NCBI GenBank assembly: GCA_902792105.1
Contig: CADAYK010000012.1
Coordinates: forward strand, 1-53,289
Direction: 5' to 3'
Length of the DNA stretch: 53,289 bases
Source: an uncultured Ruminococcus sp.
GTDB lineage: Bacteria; Bacillota; Clostridia; Oscillospirales; Acutalibacteraceae
Below are positions 33,067-41,108 of the stretch, one piece after another. Under the pieces are notes generated by a model. The model saw nothing but the letters and a program-made list of their open reading frames with translations, ran no database searches and was not told the DNA's origin. The stretch's first letter is position 1. Every line of letters begins with the position of its first letter. A program made the translations under genes and the position numbers.

Positions 33067-33320
33067 CAGCAATCATCCTCGCTTTCCCATGGCCAAGGAG
33101 CGTTGATCCAAGTCCAGTTGTTGCCGTCGGCAACAGTTTTTTGCAGCGGACCGTATTGTTTTTCGTAGTCCGCCTTGATTTGAGCCGCCTGCTTCTTGAA
33201 CATATTCATCTTTTCGATTGTGTTTTCATCATTTGGGTGTGTGTCGAGAAACAGCTGTAAATCAAGCGCGGCAAACTGGTAGGTTGAAAGCTTTTTAAGC
33301 ATAGCCTCACGTTTTGTCAT
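33066..33320 (-). CDS. cotJB: Spore coat protein CotJB
   Basis: An 84-residue protein with L-K-K-L-S-T-Y-Q-F-A-A-L-D-L-Q-L-F-L-D-T-H-P and a C-terminal P-W-P-W-E, typical of CotJB. The start M-T-K-R-E-A-M lies inside the end of cotJA (14-base overlap). It has no known enzyme role and is thought to help assemble CotJC in the coat. Confidence 0.93.
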   Translation of the reverse strand: MTKREAMLKKLSTYQFAALDLQLFLDTHPNDENTIEKMNMFKKQAAQIKADYEKQYGPLQKTVADGNNWTWINAPWPWESEDDC

Positions 33321-33513
33321 TGCTGTCACCGCACTTGCTGCCGTAAAACGGCTTATCCAAATTCGGGTACATTGTTCCCATGGCAAAACCATGGTCGGCG
33401 GAATAGATGTCAGTTGCCAATGCTTGGTATGGCACATACGCCATTGCGTACGGCGTTTCTCCGGGGAACTTTGAAAGCCCGTATTGCTGATCGATTATAT
33501 CCTTCAGCTTCAA
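33307..33513 (-). CDS. cotJA: Spore coat-associated protein CotJA
   Basis: A 68-residue protein whose F-A-M-G-T-M-Y-P-N-L-D-K-P-F-Y-G block is the CotJA signature; the upstream A-M-A-Y-V-P-Y-Q is also typical. TTG start with GGAGGAG seven bases upstream. First gene of cotJABC. Confidence 0.92.
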   Translation of the reverse strand: MKLKDIIDQQYGLSKFPGETPYAMAYVPYQALATDIYSADHGFAMGTMYPNLDKPFYGSKCGDSNDKT

Positions 33514-33549
33514 TTTTATTCTCCTCCGTTTCTGAGCATAGCTCTTTAC

Positions 33550-33557
33550 ATTGTATG
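33550..33557 (-). promoter_or_regulatory. Sigma-E-like -10 element before cotJA
   Basis: The minus strand reads CATACAAT, a full match to the mother-cell sigma-E -10 box, 37 bases before the start codon. A good -35 match is not seen. B. subtilis cotJ is known to be sigma-E dependent. Confidence 0.4.
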
Positions 33558-33656
33558 CGTGCCCAAAACGGTTGTGCGTATATCACTCTTGTTTGTTGAA
33601 TAAATTAACACGCAAGCTCATATACTTTAAATGAATAAATAATGAAGAGGTGTTAT

Positions 33657-34112
33657 ATGAATAAGCTTAAAATATACCTGCCTTCGGTTTTGATTCCGTT
33701 GCTTTCGGGCGTTGTGGTCGGACTTATTACCGCGGGTTCAAATGATTACGAACGTCTTAATCAGCCGGCGCTCGCGCCGCCGGGAATTATCTTTCCTATT
33801 GCATGGACGATTTTATATGTTCTGATGGGTTTAGGCTACGGTTTATTAAAAGATAATAATAAAGCCGACAATGGTGTAACAGCTGTTTATTATGTTCAGC
33901 TGATTGTAAATCTGCTTTGGCCGGTAGCGTTCTTTGTTTTCAAATGGAGGCTGTTTGCCTTTATATGGATTTTACTGCTTGACGTGCTGGTAATAATTAT
34001 GGCTTATAAGTTTTTTAAAAGAATACCCCTTGCAGGATATATGCAGATTCCTTATATTCTGTGGGTACTGTTCGCAAGCTATCTGAATATTGCCGTATAC
34101 TATCTGAACTGA
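33657..34112 (+). CDS. tspO: TspO/MBR family membrane protein
   Basis: A 151-residue protein with five membrane helices. Family marks: L-A-P-P-G-I-I-F-P-I-A-W-T-I-L-Y-V-L-M-G, L-L-W-P-V-A-F-F in place of N-x-x-W-S/P, and a C-terminal P-Y-I-L-W-V-L-F-A-S-Y-L-N. TspO proteins bind porphyrins and sterol-like ligands. The ATG with GAGGTG six bases upstream is chosen. Divergent from cotJA. Confidence 0.92.
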   Translation: MNKLKIYLPSVLIPLLSGVVVGLITAGSNDYERLNQPALAPPGIIFPIAWTILYVLMGLGYGLLKDNNKADNGVTAVYYVQLIVNLLWPVAFFVFKWRLFAFIWILLLDVLVIIMAYKFFKRIPLAGYMQIPYILWVLFASYLNIAVYYLN

Positions 34113-34131
34113 GATTATCGGAAAAAATTAT

Positions 34132-34171
34132 AAAAGCGCCGCAGTAGATGATTTTACTGCAGCGCTTTTTT
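34132..34171. terminator. Bidirectional terminator between tspO and the L,D-transpeptidase
   Basis: AAAAGCGC-c-GCAGTA and TTACTGC-a-GCGCTTTT pair with one bulged position and are followed by T-runs, between convergent genes. Confidence 0.85.
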
Positions 34172-34175
34172 CGAT

Positions 34176-35192
34176 TCAGACTATTAATATGTGCGGATCA
34201 TTTTGGCTGTTAAGCCACCTTAGAGTTTCAATCATTGTATCTTCGGGGACTCCTACACAGCCTTGGGTGGGATGATCGTTAACGTGCATAAAGAACGCCG
34301 AGCCTGCGCCCTTAACAATCGGCTTTGTGTTATAGTCAAAAGCAAAGCCGTAGTTGTAGTTGAGCGGATATTCGATCATATGCTCTGCGCTGTTCCATTC
34401 GCCCTCCTTATAACCTTCAACGTGAAGATTGTAGTATTTCGAGTTAGGATCGTCTACCCAGTAAGTATCCTCGGTAATCTGAAAATAATCAATACCGGTA
34501 TCTATAGACTCGTTAAAGCCAAATGCCGTGGATATTGAAAACAGCCCTGCCGGAGTTATGTTTGACTCCTCGTTTGCCTGTCCCACGCCTTCAAGACCGA
34601 CGAACCCGTTCACCGAAGGCAGCCCTGCCGGTTCCGACCAATTGTTATCATTATTCTCAAAGAAGCTGACCTTAGCTGAGGAGTCCGCGTTTGAGTCAAC
34701 CACGATCAACTGACTGAAGTTAAGGCTTGAAATGTCGTAGCCGTTTTCTTCAAGAACCTTTGCCAGATACTCCGGAACACTTGCCTTTGTATTTTCTTCC
34801 GGCTTGGAAGAAGTTGCGTCAGTGCTCTCTGTTTCAGCCGTTTCTGTGGTGGTGTCTGTGACCGTGCCTGGCGACGTAGTGTTTTCAGCTGCTTTTGATG
34901 AAGGAGTTACAGCCGCGGTTGTGTTTTGAGTAACAGGCGCGGTTTCGGTTGCGACAGTTTGAGGAACGGGCTCGGACATTGTAGTAGAGATGATAATTGT
35001 CGACGCGATAGCAGCTCCCAAAATAATCACAAAAGCGCATATAAGAGCTATGATTATTTTTTTGGCTTCGGGACTTAACTTAGACTTTTCTATATCATTC
35101 ACTTTTTCGGTTTCGGGATTTACTTTTGAATATTTCTTCTGATTTTTTGGGTTTTTGCCGGTTTTTGAGTTTTGTGTATGTTTACCGCTCAT
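34176..35192 (-). CDS. L,D-transpeptidase (YkuD domain), membrane anchored
   Basis: A 338-residue protein: basic N-terminus (about 1-45), one membrane helix (about 48-70), a Thr/Ser/Ala-rich linker to about residue 135, and a C-terminal YkuD domain. The catalytic motif reads F-M-H-V-N-D-H-P-T-Q-G-C-V-G-V-P with His307 and Cys312. The enzyme cross-links peptidoglycan stem peptides or trims them outside the membrane. It starts 16 bases after its paralogue's stop, so the two are co-transcribed. Confidence 0.88.
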   Translation of the reverse strand: MSGKHTQNSKTGKNPKNQKKYSKVNPETEKVNDIEKSKLSPEAKKIIIALICAFVIILGAAIASTIIISTTMSEPVPQTVATETAPVTQNTTAAVTPSSKAAENTTSPGTVTDTTTETAETESTDATSSKPEENTKASVPEYLAKVLEENGYDISSLNFSQLIVVDSNADSSAKVSFFENNDNNWSEPAGLPSVNGFVGLEGVGQANEESNITPAGLFSISTAFGFNESIDTGIDYFQITEDTYWVDDPNSKYYNLHVEGYKEGEWNSAEHMIEYPLNYNYGFAFDYNTKPIVKGAGSAFFMHVNDHPTQGCVGVPEDTMIETLRWLNSQNDPHILIV

Positions 35193-35208
35193 TTATACCT
35201 CCGGATCA

Positions 35209-36558
35209 TCAGCTTACTACAACGTAAGGATTTAAACTACTGTCGAGTATTCCCAGCAATTTTGTCATATCGCTCACAGAGATGTTAACATCGCCCCAGC
35301 TTTTGGAAAGCTCACTGCTCTTGCCGGTAATGTACATACCGGAACCCTTATTGTATTCACCCTTTGTGTAACCGTCTCCGTTATGCTCAATCAAAATACA
35401 GGCATAAAACTTTCCGGTAGCAAAATTATTGTAAATATTGTCGGCTGAATTCCAATATCCGGGACGGTTTGCAGGTCCGCCCTGCTTCGTGTTATAGTAC
35501 TGAGAATCGGGATCGGTTACCCAAACGTCATTTTCGTTTACCGGCTCGATATTCATCTTGGTGGAAACAGAGCTTGTTGTAAGCACCATTCCGAGTTTAA
35601 AAGTTCCCTTTGGAGTAGCGCTTTTCTCCTCGCTGGGACTGTCGGTTATGCCTTCATCCCCTACATATCCGTCACATTCAAGCTTTACGGACGGTCTTGT
35701 ACCCGAATAGTCCACCAAGGTGAGCTCTGCCGAGGTTGATCCGCTGTTTTTCTCAACATAAACAACCTGCTGCGAACCGGATACAGCGTTGAAAGCATAT
35801 GCCTTTGTCTCACTGTCTGATTCCGGAATTGCCTCAAGCATTGACTTAACGCCGTCCGAATACCTTCCGGATGAGAAATCTGACGAGGTATTACTTACAA
35901 CCTTCTTTTTTACATTATCATTCACAAGATTCTTGCTTTTGCCTGCCGCGGATATTCCGGCTTTTTTGGTTTTGGCGTCAACAACTATAAGAGTTCCGTC
36001 GCTTCCGGCAGTTTTTGAACAATTGCTGTCGGCGTATTTCTGCGCGCCGCCGCTTGCGGACTTTGTTATGCACAGTTTTATTGTGTTACAGAATGATTCG
36101 CTCTTTTTTTCAAGAAGGCTCTGCAGGTTATTCAGCTCATCTGTAGTAATTATTTCGGAATCGTATGTAATATTATTAAGATTTTCTTTTACTTCACCGT
36201 TTTCCTCAGTTGTCTTTACGTTTGAACTGCTGTTTTCTGACACGGAAGAGCTTACTCCGGATTTGCTGTCGTTATCATCCTTATTATTCAGTATGCTGAC
36301 AACAATAAGAGTAAAGATAAGCAGGGATGCAATAACCACCATAACGGCGGCGATCAAAAAAATCTTAATATTCCCTTTCTTATTCCCGTTGTTTCCACCG
36401 TTGGGCATTTGGTTATATCCGGGATCGGGATACTGCGCGTCGGCGCCTTGAGTTTTTTCATTAGGTTGTACAAAGTAGGAAGGATGCAGCGGAACGCCGC
36501 AATTGCCGCACACCCTCGCGTCATCGGGATTATTACGGTTACAGTTTTTACAGATCAT
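35209..36558 (-). CDS. Zinc-ribbon membrane protein with a degenerate YkuD-like domain
   Basis: A 449-residue protein. Residues 1-28 are a zinc ribbon (C-K-N-C ... C-G-N-C-G-V-P), about 62-88 a membrane helix, 95-130 a Ser-rich linker, and the C-terminal half follows the layout of the L,D-transpeptidase next door (T-P-K-G-T-F near 315, W-V-T-D-P-D-S-Q-Y-Y-N, Y-W-N-S-A-D-N, G-x-x-M-Y). The catalytic H-x-T-x-G-C is missing: the matching stretch is K-S-S-E-L-S-K-S-W-G-D-V-N-I-S. It is thus probably an inactive partner or wall-binding sensor. The cytoplasmic zinc ribbon could bind protein or nucleic acid; role inferred. Confidence 0.75.
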   Translation of the reverse strand: MICKNCNRNNPDDARVCGNCGVPLHPSYFVQPNEKTQGADAQYPDPGYNQMPNGGNNGNKKGNIKIFLIAAVMVVIASLLIFTLIVVSILNNKDDNDSKSGVSSSVSENSSSNVKTTEENGEVKENLNNITYDSEIITTDELNNLQSLLEKKSESFCNTIKLCITKSASGGAQKYADSNCSKTAGSDGTLIVVDAKTKKAGISAAGKSKNLVNDNVKKKVVSNTSSDFSSGRYSDGVKSMLEAIPESDSETKAYAFNAVSGSQQVVYVEKNSGSTSAELTLVDYSGTRPSVKLECDGYVGDEGITDSPSEEKSATPKGTFKLGMVLTTSSVSTKMNIEPVNENDVWVTDPDSQYYNTKQGGPANRPGYWNSADNIYNNFATGKFYACILIEHNGDGYTKGEYNKGSGMYITGKSSELSKSWGDVNISVSDMTKLLGILDSSLNPYVVVS

Positions 36559-36649
36559 AGTATCCCTCCAAAATACAAAACAGATGATTTACAGATATTT
36601 TATCATGTTATCATCATAAATTCAAGTAGTAAGTATCTGTGTGAGTCAT

Positions 36650-36778
36650 TATACTAATACCTAATAAAAAGTAGCCAATCTTTGCGGTCTATTTTCCACA
36701 ATACTGCGTTGTCGTCCTTGCAAGGCGCCAGCCTTGCCGCGTCCTCATAAGTCTACTTTCTATCAGGAATTAGTATTA
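36650..36778. mobile_element. MITE-like element with 25-bp terminal inverted repeats
   Basis: The 299-bp gap 36559-36857 holds no gene. Its left end ATACTAATACCTAATAAAAAG matches, inverted, the right end ATACTAATTCCTGATAGAAAG, each continuing GTAG. The interior has the hairpin GCAAGGC-gcca-GCCTTGC. TTA flanks both sides (36649-36651 and 36776-36778), a possible target duplication. No transposase inside; length about 128 bp. Confidence 0.6.
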
Positions 36779-36814
36779 ATCGAAAAACCGGATCGTTTTT
36801 TTAATTTCCGGAAA

Positions 36815-36851
36815 AGAAAAACAGAGGCTGCCTTGCATTGCAAAACAGCCT
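36815..36851 (-). terminator. Terminator of the dlt-like operon
   Basis: On the minus strand AGGCTG and CAGCCT (36846-36851 and 36825-36830) close a loop that itself holds TTGCAATGCAA, followed by CTGTTTTTCTTTT. It lies seven bases past the SGNH stop. Confidence 0.7.
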
Positions 36852-36857
36852 TTATTT

Positions 36858-38006
36858 TTATGTTATCTGCTCTATTGTTTTTGTATCGTCTTCAAGTGTA
36901 GTATATTTTTTCTGTGTTTTAATCAGCTCATCGCTGTAATCATAAAGCTTCCTGAAGCTTTTCGCGGTTTTTTCCCACATTTTTTTCTGGTTTTCATTTA
37001 ACTGCGTTTCCGTAATATTATATTTATCTACCAGGATTTTGCCGAGATACTCGGTGAATTTTTCACAACCATAGATATTAAGATGGTCATAGTTGTAAAA
37101 ATCATTCTTTAACTCAATACCGATTTCCGCGTAATTACGCTCAAAATTGTAAAAATCAAAGCCTTTTGAGGTAATGATTTCTTCGAGCGTATTTGTGCGT
37201 TCGGTTCTTGTAACGGTTTTTTCGTCAATCAAATGCGGTGCGCGATAGAAAACAATATTTATATTTTCCTTTTTGCAGTAATCAAGAAGCTTGTTGATTT
37301 CTTCCTCAGCCGTGGAGCTTAAAGGAGCTTTCTTGTTATCCTTCTGAATTTCGGCATTATAAAGCTTTTGAAGCGGCTGAAAAACTCTTGTTCTTGTTTT
37401 AAAGCCCTTCAAAACCGAATAGCCCCTGAGCTTTTGCTCAAAACAGGAACGCATATACCTAAGTGAATCGGGCAGGTCGTTCCACGCTGAATGATATTTT
37501 ATAAGCGGCAAATAATATTCGATGTGTAAATCATCGTCTATATATTCATCCATGAAAGCTTTTTTGTTATCATTCATCGGAATGTTGTCGATGTAATTGC
37601 GGATACTCGAATCCTTGAATGCGTTTACATCTACCCCGTCCCTATCAACACCGTAAAGAAAAGCGTTAACCTCCATAAGAATGATCTTCGGAGACTGATT
37701 ATCCATCATTTCCTTAACCTGAGTAATAGCAGCTGTTGCGGTACATGAAGCGGAAGCATAATCGTAGCTTGTAAAACCAAACTTATCGTAAGCCATACCC
37801 GGTGAAAAACCGGCGTAAACCTCACTTGAGCCGATTAGTCCGACGTCAATTGTATTTTTTTCTTCAAGATAAAAACCCTCTAACATTAACCTGTTGCTGT
37901 CATAGTGGATTAATACATATTGCTGCAAAAATGCACTTGTAACAACAACCGCAATAACGAGCGAGATAATCTTGATAATTCTTTTTATTGATAGCCCTTT
38001 ACGCAT
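36858..38006 (-). CDS. Membrane-anchored SGNH/DltD-like protein (copy 2)
   Basis: A 382-residue protein with one N-terminal anchor helix (about 11-30) and an outer SGNH-type domain: L-I-G-S-S-E-V-Y with Ser61, V-F-Y-R-A-P-H in the middle, and F-Y-N-Y-D-H-L-N-I-Y-G near the C-terminus. It matches the 12890-14056 protein along its length. Last gene of the ligase-carrier-decarboxylase-MBOAT-SGNH operon, in the place DltD takes in dlt operons. It probably completes transfer of the activated group to a surface polymer; the acceptor is unknown. Confidence 0.84.
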   Translation of the reverse strand: MRKGLSIKRIIKIISLVIAVVVTSAFLQQYVLIHYDSNRLMLEGFYLEEKNTIDVGLIGSSEVYAGFSPGMAYDKFGFTSYDYASASCTATAAITQVKEMMDNQSPKIILMEVNAFLYGVDRDGVDVNAFKDSSIRNYIDNIPMNDNKKAFMDEYIDDDLHIEYYLPLIKYHSAWNDLPDSLRYMRSCFEQKLRGYSVLKGFKTRTRVFQPLQKLYNAEIQKDNKKAPLSSTAEEEINKLLDYCKKENINIVFYRAPHLIDEKTVTRTERTNTLEEIITSKGFDFYNFERNYAEIGIELKNDFYNYDHLNIYGCEKFTEYLGKILVDKYNITETQLNENQKKMWEKTAKSFRKLYDYSDELIKTQKKYTTLEDDTKTIEQIT

Positions 38007-38015
38007 GAATTACCT

Positions 38016-39641
38016 CTAAAACTGCATATATACAAAGTCAGCAGCGTTGTAGCCGGAGCCGTAGATACCGAAAACAATAATAGCCATAATTGCGCAATAC
38101 ACCGCAAGCCATCTTATGAAGAAAGGCTTTTTGTCCATCATTTTCCTGACGGTAGTTTCGGGATGCTTTTCCTGAATCAGGCTGACAACAAATATTATTG
38201 CAGCGCCGATTCCGATAATAAGATAGTCCTTATTACTGAGCAAATTAAGCTCGCTGATTTCTTTTACCATCTGCGGAATATTTTGGTTTGTAAAGAACTT
38301 AACAAACGTTTCCATAGCCAGACCAAAGTCGGGAGCTACGTCGAAAACATAACCGACAAGAATTACAAGAAGTGTTCTGAAAATTTGGAACAGTGAAAAG
38401 CCAAATGATTTAGGATTAATGTGAAGCTTCGCCGTAATTCCGTCGAAAACAGGCTTAAGCAAAATGGAAAGCATAATGATTAAGCCGTTCCATAAACCAA
38501 ACGCGACATATTTCCAGTCTGCTCCGTGCCAAACGCCGACAACAAGGAATACTATCAGCGAAGCAACGCTTGTGGGCAGAACCTTTGAAATATGTGTACC
38601 GGCAGCAGTTGCGCCAAAACGGGTGTTCTTCATCTTTTTGCTTGCGCTGATGAATAGGTTTGACATTGCAACAGGATAAAACAGATAGCTCTTGAGCCAA
38701 GCGCCAAGCGAAATATGCCATCTGCGCCAATACTCGTTGATTGATTTTGAGAAATACGGACGCTTGAAATTGTCTATCATGTCAATTCCGAATATCTGCG
38801 CTACACCGCGCGAGATATCAATACCGCCCGAGAAGTCAGCGTAAAGCTGGAGCGCATATAAAAGTACGATGAAGGTCAGAGATGAGCCATTATATTTGCC
38901 GTAGTTATCGGTTACGGCAGTGATCAGGATAGCAGCTCTGTCGGCAACGATCATCTTTTTCATGAAACCCCAGATAATAAGCTCCGCACCGTATTTAAAG
39001 CGCGTAAAGTCAAATTCATGACCTTCATAAAGCTGATGGGCAAGCTGACTGTGTATGCTGATCGGTCCCTGGATGATCTGCGGAAAGAATGATACAAACA
39101 GAAGCATTTTCAGGGGGTTTTTCTCGATCGGCGTGTTTTCGCGGTAAATGTCTACAATGTAACCCATTGACTGGAAGGTGTAGAACGAAATACCGAGAGG
39201 CAGGAACAGCTTTAAAGTAGGAGCGGAAAAATCCATTCCGAAGCTTCCCAAAATGTCGTTTAAGCTGCCTGCAAAAAAATTATAATACTTTAAAAACGCA
39301 AGGATTCCGAAATTCAATACAAGAATAAGCGCCATGATAAGGCGTTTTTGAACCTTGGTTTTACTTTTGTACTTCTTTTTTTCTTCTTTGCCGAGAGTTT
39401 TTTTGTTATCCTTTAGATATTGCTTTGAGTTTTTGGATACCTTATCAATCCACAGGCCTCCGAGGAATGTGCTTAGAGCTGTGAACACAATAAACATTGC
39501 GTATGTGTAGCCCGCGACAAGGTAGAAAAATACGCTTGCGGCGAGCAACACTGTCCATCTGTAATTCCTTTTGGGAAATAAGAAGTACACAAGCATTGTC
39601 ACTAAGACAAAGAAAATAAAATTAACGGAAGTGTATGTCAA
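38016..39641 (-). CDS. MBOAT-family acyltransferase, DltB/AlgI-like (copy 2)
   Basis: A 541-residue polytopic protein with N-E-Y-W-R-R-W-H-I-S-L-G (His about 309) and the catalytic V-G-V-W-H-G-A-D-W-K-Y (His about 372). It is close to identical with copy 1 in the central region (I-D-I-S-R-G-V-A-Q-I-F-G-I-D-M-I-D). TTG start with GGAGAG upstream. In a dlt-like operon, the MBOAT protein takes the acyl or aminoacyl group from the carrier protein inside and passes it outside. Confidence 0.92.
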   Translation of the reverse strand: MTYTSVNFIFFVLVTMLVYFLFPKRNYRWTVLLAASVFFYLVAGYTYAMFIVFTALSTFLGGLWIDKVSKNSKQYLKDNKKTLGKEEKKKYKSKTKVQKRLIMALILVLNFGILAFLKYYNFFAGSLNDILGSFGMDFSAPTLKLFLPLGISFYTFQSMGYIVDIYRENTPIEKNPLKMLLFVSFFPQIIQGPISIHSQLAHQLYEGHEFDFTRFKYGAELIIWGFMKKMIVADRAAILITAVTDNYGKYNGSSLTFIVLLYALQLYADFSGGIDISRGVAQIFGIDMIDNFKRPYFSKSINEYWRRWHISLGAWLKSYLFYPVAMSNLFISASKKMKNTRFGATAAGTHISKVLPTSVASLIVFLVVGVWHGADWKYVAFGLWNGLIIMLSILLKPVFDGITAKLHINPKSFGFSLFQIFRTLLVILVGYVFDVAPDFGLAMETFVKFFTNQNIPQMVKEISELNLLSNKDYLIIGIGAAIIFVVSLIQEKHPETTVRKMMDKKPFFIRWLAVYCAIMAIIVFGIYGSGYNAADFVYMQF

Positions 39642-39658
39642 ATAAATCTCTCCAATAA

Positions 39659-40843
39659 TTACGGGGTATTAAAGACGTCGGTGTAAATCAGTTCTCTTAG
39701 AACGGTAATGCCGTCCTTTTCGGAATAAACAGTTACAACAGGCATCTCACGGCTTAAAAATACCGCCATGCCCTCCATTACGGAATATGCGCCGGTACGG
39801 CAGAATACAAGTGTGTCGCCCATTTCAAGGTTGTTGAAAGGAACTTTTCTTGCCAAAATATCTGCGGTTGTGCACAGGCTTCCGCAAAGTGTCCAATCTT
39901 TTTCATCGTCGGAAGCTGATTCATTATTCTTTAAATGAATTATCTTTGGAATCTGCATTCCCTGAAGCTGACCGTCGTATTTAAGATGGTTCATACCGCC
40001 GTCAACTATCGCGTAATTAATGTCATAATTTGTTTTTACGTCCATTACCTTGGTGAAGTAATAACCGCAGGGCGCGGCAAAGAATCTTCCCATTTCAACG
40101 GTAAGGTCAGCAAGCTCGGCAATCTCACGAATCTTTGAAGAAATATCGCTGAGACGTGCTTCCTCCTGCTCATCGGCGTCGTCGGCAAAGTAATCAACTG
40201 CCAGTCCGGTGCCGTATTCAACGCGCTCAACGGTAAAGTCAAGCTCGTCCTTAGCCCTGGCAATGAACGAAGCAATATAATCAAGCTCCCTGATAATGGG
40301 CTTTGCCTTGCGCTTTTGAGTGCCCGTAAAGTAATGGATACCTACGATTTCTATTCCCTTGTATGAGTCGCGGTTTTTAATAATGTTGATAACGGTGCTT
40401 TCCTCCATGCCGAACTGAGAACCGCCTTTAACATCGGTAATTCTTACCAGCACGGGAAAAACAGTGTTACGGCTTAATGCCGCGTCATTGATAAGCTCAA
40501 GGTGAAGCAGGCTCTCCGCGGTGAAGGTGCCTACCTTGTCATCGGCAGCGCGTTCAACGTCTGCCTTGGTCTTGTTAACGCCCGAAAAAATGATTTTGCT
40601 CATGTCAACGCCGGTTTTTTCGCAGATTGTAAGCTCACCGGGGCTGCATACCTCGATTTTATCAAAGGTTTCGGGAAGTCTGCCGAGTAAAAACGGATTT
40701 GCCTTTATCGAAAAGCAAAGACCTGTTTTATCGCCGAAGTATTTTTTTACCAAATCAACACGCTGACCGAAAACATCAAGGTCAAACACATAGGAAGGTG
40801 TGCCGATTTGGCTGTTAAATTTTTTTAAATTCTCAAGGTTCAT
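39659..40843 (-). CDS. Fold-III PLP decarboxylase (LysA/BtrK/exosortase-associated type)
   Basis: A 394-residue protein of the alanine-racemase-fold decarboxylases. Landmarks: C-F-S-I-K-A-N-P with PLP Lys47, G-I-H-Y-F-T-G-T-Q (place of H-x-G-S-Q), E-Y-G-T-G-L-A-V-D-Y, E-M-G-R-F-F-A-A-P-C-G (phosphate site, usual E-P-G-R), V-D-G-G-M-N, C-G-S-L-C-T-T-A-D (active-site Cys loop) and T-G-A-Y-S. The C-terminal pattern resembles BtrK, which decarboxylates glutamate while it is bound to a carrier protein, more than plain LysA. It sits between the carrier and the MBOAT gene, two bases after the carrier stop. Free diaminopimelate, ornithine or lysine as substrates cannot be ruled out. Confidence 0.85.
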   Translation of the reverse strand: MNLENLKKFNSQIGTPSYVFDLDVFGQRVDLVKKYFGDKTGLCFSIKANPFLLGRLPETFDKIEVCSPGELTICEKTGVDMSKIIFSGVNKTKADVERAADDKVGTFTAESLLHLELINDAALSRNTVFPVLVRITDVKGGSQFGMEESTVINIIKNRDSYKGIEIVGIHYFTGTQKRKAKPIIRELDYIASFIARAKDELDFTVERVEYGTGLAVDYFADDADEQEEARLSDISSKIREIAELADLTVEMGRFFAAPCGYYFTKVMDVKTNYDINYAIVDGGMNHLKYDGQLQGMQIPKIIHLKNNESASDDEKDWTLCGSLCTTADILARKVPFNNLEMGDTLVFCRTGAYSVMEGMAVFLSREMPVVTVYSEKDGITVLRELIYTDVFNTP

Positions 40844-40845
40844 AA

Positions 40846-41073
40846 TTATTCATCCTGAAGCTGCTCGATAAGAGCCATCATAGCCTTAGCCGAATTGAAG
40901 TTTTCGGGAACAAGGTTGTTGGGTTTGATCTCAATGTCAAATTCATCGTTGAGCTCACCAACAAGCGCAACAATGTCAAATGAATCGAGAATGCCGTTGG
41001 TAATAAGAGCTGTTTCATTCTCAAAGTCAACGTCGGGTCTGAGTTCCTCTAAAATCTGCATAAGTTCATCCAT
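40846..41073 (-). CDS. Acyl/aminoacyl carrier protein (DltC-like)
   Basis: A 75-residue acidic protein with the phosphopantetheine site G-I-L-D-S-F-D-I-V (Ser31) and F-D-I-E-I after it, as in DltC and ACP. It would carry the activated group as a thioester between the ligase and the MBOAT protein. GAGG lies nine bases upstream. It is 35 bases after the ligase. Confidence 0.93.
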   Translation of the reverse strand: MDELMQILEELRPDVDFENETALITNGILDSFDIVALVGELNDEFDIEIKPNNLVPENFNSAKAMMALIEQLQDE

Positions 41074-41108
41074 GATAAATACCTCTTTCTTTAATTTATT
41101 TATTTTAA

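Noticed and set aside
35789..36451. Open frame of 220 codons on the plus strand
   Set aside because: Antisense shadow of the Ser-rich zinc-ribbon protein; composition (Leu/Ser/Phe runs) is what the reverse of that gene gives.
39659..40843. Plain diaminopimelate decarboxylase lysA
   Set aside because: E-M-G-R in place of E-P-G-R, H-Y-F-T-G-T-Q and the C-G-S-L-C loop, together with the operon setting, fit carrier-linked decarboxylases better; not excluded.
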